A DNA stretch of 64,000 nucleotides from CAKZLS01 sp963786305. Its GTDB lineage: Bacteria > Pseudomonadota > Alphaproteobacteria > Rhodospirillales > Defluviicoccaceae. Below the pieces are notes generated by a model that searched no databases, was not told the origin of the DNA, and was given only the letters and a program-made list of their open reading frames with translations. How positions within the stretch are numbered: the first letter of the stretch is position 1; each line of letters opens with the position of its first letter. Positions 58,199 through 64,000 of the stretch are shown here, piece after piece. Location: contig CAWAYL010000014.1 of NCBI GenBank assembly GCA_963786305.1, positions 124,001 through 188,000 of the forward strand, read 5' to 3'. Made by a program: the position numbers and the translations under genes.

Positions 58199-58672
58199 TT
58201 ACTGGGGTGTTGATCGCAACCAACTTTGACTACCAGTACAGACGTCTCCTTCCTCAGCCGTTACCCACTCCCTCAACATATCAATGCGTTGTTGAGTTAA
58301 ATAAGCAATCTCGGCGCAGCGACACATGGGGTACACGCTCCCGTAATGGTATTGCTTGTCCTCCTCTGGGTACCTTGCAACCATCTCTGCGTCGCGAAAA
58401 GCAAGCCAAGCGCGCTGGGCCTTTTTTAAAGTTTCCAGGAAAATTGGTTCGTCGTTGTACTTCTTCAGGATCTCCTTGTAGGTGGCGTTCATCTGTTCAT
58501 CTGCTGCTCTGTACGAGGAACACGATTCAACATTCATGTCATACTGCGTTACTTGCGGCTCATACTGATTTACATGAAGATTATTATCGTATATATCATA
58601 GAGCCAAAATCCGCCAGCAATCAGCGCGGCTATCCCTGCAATGAAGACAAAACCTATAAATACTTTTTCCAT
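58199..58672 (-). CDS. LprI-like (DUF1311) membrane-anchored protein
   Basis: 157 residues. An N-terminal membrane helix (FIGFVFIAGIAALIAGGFWL) anchors a periplasmic LprI N-terminal domain: two-helix AADEQMNATYKEILKKYND, LKKAQRAWLAFRDAEM, and paired cysteines in ESCSSY and MCRCAE. M. tuberculosis LprI inhibits lysozyme; in most bacteria the role is unknown. AAGGAGA precedes the ATG. The gene is next to the IS5 element and has lower GC than the core genes. Confidence 0.8.
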   Translation of the reverse strand: MEKVFIGFVFIAGIAALIAGGFWLYDIYDNNLHVNQYEPQVTQYDMNVESCSSYRAADEQMNATYKEILKKYNDEPIFLETLKKAQRAWLAFRDAEMVARYPEEDKQYHYGSVYPMCRCAEIAYLTQQRIDMLREWVTAEEGDVCTGSQSWLRSTPQ

Positions 58673-59011
58673 AGCTTCTCCTTGGTGAGAAGAACTATAG
58701 CCGCGAAGCTCACGAGAACAATTGTTGACCCGAAAATCCCGTCGCCAATGGTCATTATCGTAAGTCCTTGCTAATCAACTTTTGGCGCATGTTGGGTGAG
58801 AAACAGTATGGTTGTCGATACGAATAACCGAAGGGGTCAGAATCAATTGATCTGTACATCTCGAAAAACGTTAACTGACGCACGCGGTTTTTCGGGGGGC
58901 AAACCCGTTTCGGCTTGGCAGCGGGTTGCAATGCGGTAGCCGATCCCTTTGCGGCGAGGTTCTCCCGCTTGGAAGGCGCGTAGGCGTGCGCCGGTTATCC
59001 GGGGCGGATTG
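58673..59011. other. Gap with a GGGGTCA-type repeat
   Basis: 339 bases. A near-consensus copy of the repeat lies at 58832-58853. No gene is seen. Confidence 0.5.
58832..58853 (+). repeat. Isolated near-consensus GGGGTCA-type repeat
   Basis: Reads GGGGTCAGAATCAATTGATC in its core. It is the only copy outside the first 5 kb. It lies about 160 bases after the stop of the paralogue at 59012, in the opposite orientation, as does the copy at 234-251 relative to the left-edge paralogue. Confidence 0.7.
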
Positions 59012-59323
59012 TCAACCCTCGCCCTCACCCACGGGTTCCGTGGAGGCGGTACCAAAAAAGCCGCGATTCTGGGCGAAATAGATATGAATAGGCTTCTCGT
59101 TGCGGAGGATGTCCAGGACACTCTGGAACATCGTCGACGGCAAATGCATGCGAATGATCCCGCCGGAGTTGGAATCACTTTCGAACGTCATACCGGGATC
59201 ATTGAATCTGACATAAGCGATGACCCTGTTGTCACCGCCGTACAAGGCAATCTGTGCCCGGTTGGTCTGATAGCCGTCCTCGCTCCCGTAAACAAGGATA
59301 TGATACTTCGTCACTGCTGCCAT
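59012..59323 (-). CDS. Uncharacterised 103-residue protein, paralogue of the left-edge gene
   Basis: Starts MAAVTKYHILVYGSEDGYQT; the sequence is beta-rich (RAQIALYGGDNRVIAYVRF) and ends GTASTEPVGEGEG. No signal peptide or membrane segment. I recognise no domain. AGGAGG lies five bases before the ATG, so it is well expressed if transcribed. The C-terminal 42 residues are almost identical to those at 1-129 on the plus strand, with roughly seven base differences. It may be a protein of mobile DNA, since both copies sit in repeat-rich regions. Confidence 0.8.
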   Translation of the reverse strand: MAAVTKYHILVYGSEDGYQTNRAQIALYGGDNRVIAYVRFNDPGMTFESDSNSGGIIRMHLPSTMFQSVLDILRNEKPIHIYFAQNRGFFGTASTEPVGEGEG

Positions 59324-59526
59324 TTGTTCCTCCTATGGACAAGACGACTTGTTCCGAGTGAACCCGCAATCCGCCCTCGGCCGGCACGATGCCGCCGGGG
59401 CCCACGGAGCCCAGCAGCCACAGTAAGCCGCTTAACCCATTTGGGTCAATCTCAGCGACAAGGCGGAAGGAAAAGGGAAGGAGACGTTTCCCTTTTTGCT
59501 TATGGACGTCAAGGCGGTGTCGGTGG

Positions 59527-59740
59527 AGAAGAATGCGGGAGCATCATAAGCGCCGCGCGACGCCGTCCGGAAACCCCGAAAGGCCGCCCGGAGGGTCGTG
59601 TTTCGCGCATCCTCGGGCCCCATATTCAAGAAAGAAGGGGGACCGCTTGAAGATGGGCCCCATCGCCGGCGCGGCCCCTCCTGCCGAGGAAGCGTGAAAC
59701 ACGATCACAATGGGTCATTACTAACGACCGATGGTATTGC
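59527..59740. mobile_element. Second MITE-like copy, inverted
   Basis: This is the reverse complement of part of the element at 56233-56510, sharing the blocks GAGGGTCGTGTTTCGCGC, CCGAGGAAGCGTGAAACACG and TCACAATGGGTCATTACTAA. The sequence between the GTGTTTC blocks differs. The outer end, ACTAACGACCGATGGTAT, runs into the DUF962 gene. Confidence 0.78.
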
Positions 59741-60074
59741 ACCCGCGCGATCCAGTTCCGGGCCGAGCCGCCCCGTCGCGCCCAGCGCCAGCATCCGCAC
59801 GTCGCTGAACAGAGACCATATCGGATGGCGGAACGTCGCCGGTCGGTTGTGCTCGATCAATGCGTGGCTTGACCAGGCGAAGCCATAACCGAGCACGGGC
59901 ACGGCCGATCAGAAACCACGGCTGGCCCGCGGCCACCGCGTAAACGAGCAGGACCAGTGCGCCCGCCGTTCCGACGTAGTGCAGAGCCCGCGTCGCCGGT
60001 CTGGCGTGCTCGCGCAGGTAGTGCAGCCAGAAATCATCGTAGGTCGCGATCCCGTCGGGCCTCGTTTGCTTCAT
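59705..60074 (-). CDS. DUF962 (Mpo1-like) protein, one apparent +1 frameshift, 3' end within a repeat
   Basis: About 122 residues after removing an extra base near 59905. It has YDDFWLHYLREHARPATRAL, VPVLGYGFAWSSHALIEHN and RPATFRHPIWSL, the landmarks of the DUF962/Mpo1 family of membrane proteins. Yeast Mpo1 is an iron-dependent dioxygenase acting on 2-hydroxy fatty acids from phytosphingosine breakdown. The last codons (IPSVVSNDPL) and the stop come from the MITE-like repeat. GGGAGG precedes the ATG at 60074. Confidence 0.8.
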
Positions 60075-60206
60075 CGGCCGACCGGCCTCCCACCCTCGCA
60101 TGGGCCGCTCTGCCACAGGCAAAGGCATGGAAAAGTGGACGCTACCCTGTTCGTTCTCTTTGCACGAAAACCGCGGCCCATCCGTGACGCCGACATGCCC
60201 CGTGCG

Positions 60207-60527
60207 CTAGCCGTCTTTGCCCTTGTCGCCGGGTTCGCGGACGATGTCGACTTTGACCTTCGCGACCAGGGCCGCCATCGCGCCGATGGCCGCCAGCACC
60301 GGAGCAAACAGCGTGAACACGCCGGCGGCCGCGCCGCCAACGGCGACCGGTACCTCCAGCATGGTCTCGCCGTTTTCCTTGCGGATGATGACCTTGGTGA
60401 CCGTGGCGTCCTCGATCCACCCCTTGACCCGATCGACCAGATCCGCGCTGGCGACTTCCATCTCTTCGATAAACGTCTTCCGGCCGCCGGCATCGCTCGA
60501 TTTGCCGGTCTTGCTGTCCTCTGACAT
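60207..60527 (-). CDS. DUF4342 domain protein
   Basis: 106 residues. FIEEMEVASADLVDRVKGWI followed by ATVTKVIIRKENGETMLEVP and a hydrophobic AAIGAMAALVAKVKVDIV helix matches DUF4342, whose function is not known. The protein is probably membrane-associated. GAGGAGG lies upstream of the ATG at 60527. It is not obviously coupled to its neighbours. Confidence 0.82.
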   Translation of the reverse strand: MSEDSKTGKSSDAGGRKTFIEEMEVASADLVDRVKGWIEDATVTKVIIRKENGETMLEVPVAVGGAAAGVFTLFAPVLAAIGAMAALVAKVKVDIVREPGDKGKDG

Positions 60528-60700
60528 GACTTCCTCCTCGCTGGTTGCCGTCCCATGGGCATTCCCCAAGGGGTTTGCCTTGCGCCAGCGTACATCAACC
60601 GAGCTTGGCCGCCCAAGCATATCTCGCCGCTGCCGCGCGCGATGATGCTGCTCCCGCATCCCGGCGCGACACACGCCTTGCCGGACGCCGCGAAATGCCG

Positions 60701-60728
60701 TCACAATGGGCGCTACCGTTGATCGTTG
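60701..60728. repeat. Partial dispersed repeat upstream of proline iminopeptidase
   Basis: TCACAATGGGCGCTACCGTTGATCG matches the TCACAATGGGT plus CGTTG blocks of the MITE-like ends. The preceding 60 bases also resemble the element interior (GATGCTGCTCCCGCATCCCG). Confidence 0.6.
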
Positions 60729-60757
60729 TCGCAACCCCGTCATTTCACCGGATAGGC

Positions 60758-61721
60758 ATGCAGGAAATGAGCACGCTTCGGACGCTCTACCCGCCCATCG
60801 AACCCTACGAGACCGGGATGCTGTCCGTTGGCGACGGCCATTCCATTTACCATGAGCGGTGCGGCAAAGCCGGGGGCAAGCCGGCGGTTTTCCTGCATGG
60901 CGGACCGGGAGGCGGGTGTTCCGCGGATCATCGCCGGCTGTTCGATCCGGATGTCTACGACATCCTTCTGTTCGATCAGCGCGGCTGCGGGCGGTCGACG
61001 CCGCACGCGGAACTGCAATGCGAACACCACCTGGCACCTCGTTGCGGACATGGAACGGTTGCGCGAACGGGCCGGCGTGGACCGGTGGCTGGTGTTCGGC
61101 GGCTCCTGGGGGTCGACCCTCGCATTGGTTTACGCCGAGACCCATCGCGAACGGGTGAGCGCGTTGGTGGTGCGCGGCGTCTATACGCTGACCCGCGCCG
61201 AGCTCGACTGGTATTACCAGTTCGGGGTGTCGGAGATCTTTCCCGACAAGTGGGAACGGTTCGTCGCGCCCATTCCCGAAGACGAGCGCGGCGACATGAT
61301 CGCCGCTTACCGCAAGCGCCTGACCAGCGGCGACGCGGCCGTCCGGCTCGAAGCCGCGCTCGCCTGGAGTGTCTGGGAAGGAGAGACCATTACGCTGCTG
61401 CCGGACGCCGCGCTGTCGCGGGCCCATGGCGACGCGCGGTTTGCCGAAGCCTTCGCGCGGATCGAAAATCACTACTTTTTTCATAACGTGTGGCTCGAGG
61501 AAAATCAGCTTCTCCGCGACGCCCACAAGCTTCGCGGCATTCCCGGCGCGATCGTCCAGGGGCGCTACGACATGCCGTGCCCGGCGCGCTATGCCTATGC
61601 GCTGCACAAGGCCTGGCCGGAAGCGGAATTCCATATCGTCGAGGGGGCGGGGCATGCCTATTCGGAGCCCGGTATACTGGATCAACTCATCAAGGCAACC
61701 GACGGGTTCGGCGGAGATTGA
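60758..61721 (+). CDS. pip: Proline iminopeptidase, one apparent +1 frameshift
   Basis: 320 residues after correction. This alpha/beta hydrolase removes N-terminal proline from peptides. LHGGPGGGC is the oxyanion loop, FDQRGCGRS is the usual following strand, and FGGSWGS holds the nucleophile Ser. The general acid His is in EGAGHAYSEPG. An extra base near 61022 splits ELQCNTTWHLVADMERLRE. The start is the ATG at 60758; a second ATG nine bases later is possible. Confidence 0.92.
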
Positions 61722-61837
61722 TACCCTGCCATCGACCGCGCGTTCTTGAGCTATCCGGCGTCCGTTGCCGGCTCCGGCGCGCCGGGTGTCGAGTGAACGG
61801 CGCGCCATCATGGCGGGAAGGGCGACGTCCTCGCCCG

Positions 61838-61872
61838 TGAAATCTACTGTGCAGGGGGTTGTTTTTGAGAAA
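61838..61872 (-). repeat. Inverted copy of the AACAACCCC-type motif
   Basis: On the minus strand it reads AACAACCCCCTGCACAGTAG, matching 55234-55253 at all but a few bases. It lies between convergent genes. Such motifs recur in alphaproteobacteria, to my recollection. Confidence 0.5.
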
Positions 61873-61928
61873 TTCGACAGAGCCCCCCCTCCCCGAAAGT
61901 GCTCGTTGGGCGTCACCCGTCCGCACGA

Positions 61929-63231
61929 TCACCGCGCCATCTGCTCCGGCAGCCATGTGGCCAGTTCGGGGAAGGTGATGACCAGCACCACCGCCGCCAC
62001 CAGCAGCAGGAAGAACGGCAGCGCGCAGCGGGCGACATAGAGGATGTTCTTGCCGGTCAGGGCTTGCAGCACGAACAGGTTGAAGCCCACCGGCGGGGTG
62101 ATCTGGGACATCTCGACGACGATGACGATGTAGATGCCGAACCAGATGAGGTCGAGCCCGGCGGCTTCCACCATGGGCAGGATCACCGACGTGGTCAGCA
62201 CCACCACCGAGATGCCGTCGAGAAAGCACCCCAGCACCATGAAGAACAGCGTAAGCGCGAACAGCAGCATGTAAGGCGACAACCGCATGGCGGCGATCCA
62301 TTCGGCGAGCTGCCGGGGGACGCCCGTGAACCCCATGGCGACGGTGAGGAACGCCGCGCCGGCGAGGATGAAGGCGATCATGCATGACGTCTTGGTGGCA
62401 CCCATGAGGGCGTCGACGAAGGTCTGACGGCTCATCGATCCGGTCACCCACGACAAAAACAGCGCCAGCACCACGCCGACGGCGGCGGCCTCGGTGGGCG
62501 AGGCGAACCCGGTGTAGATGGTGCCGATGACGCCGGCGATCAGCAGCACCACCGGGATCAGGCTGCGGGCGGCGCGGATCTTCTCCATCAGGGTCATGGC
62601 GATGTCCATCGGCGGCACCTTGTCGCGGTTGAACAGCGACCAGACGATGACGTAGCCCATGAACATGCGTGACCAGCATGATGCCGGGAATGACGCCGGC
62701 GATGAACAGCCGGGCAATGGACTGATCGGTGCCGACGCCGTAGACGATCAGGATAATGGAAGGCGGGATGAGCAGTCCGAGCGTGCCCGACCCGGCGAGG
62801 GTCCCGATCATCATCTTCTCGTCGTATCCGCGCTTGTTGAGCTCCGGGATCGCCATCTTGCCGATGGTCGCGGCGGTCGCCGCCGACGAGCCGGAGACGG
62901 CGGCGAAGATGCCGCAGCCCAAGATGTTGACGTGCATAAGACGGCCGGGTAGCCGGGCGATCCATGGCGCAAGCCCGGTGAACATGTCCTCCGAAAGGCG
63001 CGAGCGGAACAGGATCTCGCCCATCCAGATGAACATCGGCAGCGCCGCCAGCTCCCACGAATTGCTGGATCCCCAGACGGTCGTCGACATGATCGGGCCG
63101 ACCGGCGCCGAGGTGAACCCGCCGATGGCGATCAGCGCGACGCCGAACAGCGACAGCGCGACCCAGACGCCGCTACCCAAAAAGGCGAACAGCGCAATGA
63201 CCAGCGTGAGCGCGAGAACGACCAGATCCAT
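61929..63231 (-). CDS. dctM: TRAP transporter large permease subunit (DctM), one apparent +1 frameshift
   Basis: 433 residues after correction, normal for the family. It has about 12 membrane helices and forms the main channel for sodium-driven import of carboxylates. AVSGSSAATAATIGKMAIPE, GSGTLGLLIPPS and ITPPVGFNLFVLQ are family signatures. An extra base near 62666 splits MLVTMFMGYVIVWSLF. It is preceded by dctQ on the same strand, with a 57-base gap; a dispersed repeat in the gap contains the dctQ stop. Confidence 0.92.
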
Positions 63232-63268
63232 AACCACCTCTCATCGTGAGCGACGCGCCGTACGGCCG

Positions 63269-63292
63269 ATTCTTAACGATCGCTGGTATTAC
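63269..63292. repeat. Dispersed repeat overlapping the dctQ stop
   Basis: ATTCTTAACGATCGCTGGTA and TTAC match the ACTAACGACCGTTGGTAT consensus at most positions. The TTA at 63289-63291 is the reverse complement of the dctQ stop codon. Confidence 0.55.
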
Positions 63293-63840
63293 TTGCCGAG
63301 CAGACCCTCTTCGGCGTCTTCGTAGGATGGCGTTTTGCCGCCGAGCACACGCACCATGTCGTCCACCAGGGCGATGGTGAGGACGATCAGGCCGATCGCC
63401 ATGAAGCTTTGCGGAATCCACAGCGGCACCGGGATCATGCCGTATGACACTTCCCCATATTCGATGCTGTCGGCGACGAGCAGGATCGTGTTCCAGGTAA
63501 AGAATCCGGCGAGGCCGATGGCGAAGGCCAGGCACCACACCTCGACCCAGTGCCGGGTCCGCCCGGCGAGCCGGGTGATGAGCAGCGAAACCCGGATGTG
63601 TCCGTCGGAGCGGAACGTGTAGGCGAGCGCCAGGAACGACGCCGCGGCCAGGAAGAAGCCGGAAAACTCGGCGGCCGACGGGACCAGCAGCCCGATCCGC
63701 TCACCGGTGATCAAGGTGGCGATACCGTCGATGATCCGCCCACCGACCTGGGCCACGACGATCAGGCAGATGGCCACGAGGCAGAACGCCGCCACGCCAC
63801 CGCTGATGCGATAGAGGGTGTCGAGAAGGTCCGCACGCAA
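63289..63840 (-). CDS. dctQ: TRAP transporter small permease subunit (DctQ)
   Basis: 183 residues with four membrane helices, the usual length for DctQ. AAEFSGFFLAAASFLALAY and RSDGHIRVSLLI are typical. It begins at a TTG with GGAGGG directly before it; that spacing is very short, so the real start may be the GTG 45 bases further in. The substrate-binding protein DctP is not in the window and is presumably upstream, past the end. Confidence 0.88.
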   Translation of the reverse strand: MRADLLDTLYRISGGVAAFCLVAICLIVVAQVGGRIIDGIATLITGERIGLLVPSAAEFSGFFLAAASFLALAYTFRSDGHIRVSLLITRLAGRTRHWVEVWCLAFAIGLAGFFTWNTILLVADSIEYGEVSYGMIPVPLWIPQSFMAIGLIVLTIALVDDMVRVLGGKTPSYEDAEEGLLGK

Positions 63841-63890
63841 CCCTCCGGGCAGGGGTCGGCGGCTTGCGCGGCCGCCCCCGTTTGCCAGAC

Positions 63891-63950
63891 GTTATACCAA
63901 ATCTCATTGACAGGGAGTCACAATGGGTTCCTATCAACGAGAATTGGTCT
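63891..63950. repeat. Dispersed repeat copy near the window end
   Basis: TTATACCAAATCTCATTGAC, then AGTCACAATGGGTTCCTATC and ACGAGAATTGGTCTTA. It closely resembles 15676-15713. No gene is seen after 63841. Confidence 0.6.
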
Positions 63951-64000
63951 TAGTTGTTGTACTCCGAGAGAACCTTCCGACCCTCGGCGCCGGCGCTTTC

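Overview
The window is 64 kb of GC-rich DNA from an alphaproteobacterium, most likely a Rhodospirillales-type organism. This is inferred from gene content: the HflK-HflC-DUF2065-DegP block, a mesaconyl-CoA hydratase and malyl-CoA lyase pair of the ethylmalonyl-CoA pathway, an RNase E ending in the Gly-Trp-Trp tail known from alphaproteobacteria, TRAP transport, and HpnI/HpnL-like lipid genes. No rRNA, tRNA or CRISPR array was seen.

Layout. 0-7.6 kb is a mobile and degenerate zone. It holds the tail of a small gene whose paralogue lies at 59 kb, two REP-associated tyrosine transposases (one preceded by a 389-bp tandem duplicate), a transposase remnant, many short palindromic repeats, and isolated genes for a GDT1-type cation transporter, a heme-binding-like barrel protein and a ferric-reductase-like flavohaemoprotein. 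7.6-21.2 kb is core envelope and proteostasis: Mrp, HflK/HflC, DUF2065, DegP, a TrpB-like enzyme, DUF1015, a PagL-like deacylase, 1-Cys peroxiredoxin, PBP1A and an amidase. 21.8-33.2 kb has RNase E, an LpxL-type acyltransferase, a sphingolipid delta-4-desaturase-like enzyme, an aminotransferase, a gamma-glutamyltransferase-like lipoprotein, an M48 protease, a DsbA-like protein and an MscS channel. 33-37.4 kb has small genes, a hemerythrin-like protein and a large alpha-amylase. 37.5-43.9 kb is the most unusual part: an HpnL-like membrane protein, a GT21 glycosyltransferase, a DegT aminotransferase, an FAD oxidoreductase and a radical SAM enzyme. 44-55 kb is metabolism: peroxiredoxin, threonine dehydratase, lytic transglycosylase, PqiA-like protein, acyl-CoA ligase/acetyltransferase, mch, mcl1 and L-lactate dehydrogenase. 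55-64 kb is again rich in mobile DNA: two MITE-like copies, an IS5-family element, small genes, proline iminopeptidase and TRAP permeases.

Two themes cut across the window. First, about seventeen conserved genes are split by small frame changes. Of 24 shifts that I traced by hand, 22 are single extra bases, and removing them restores normal family lengths. I therefore annotate these as one gene each and suspect sequencing error, although real decay cannot be excluded. The best example is rne, where removing one C from a CCCC run restores the GWW tail and a stop just before a hairpin. Second, intergenic DNA carries at least three families of short dispersed repeats, some of which supply the stop codons of neighbouring genes.
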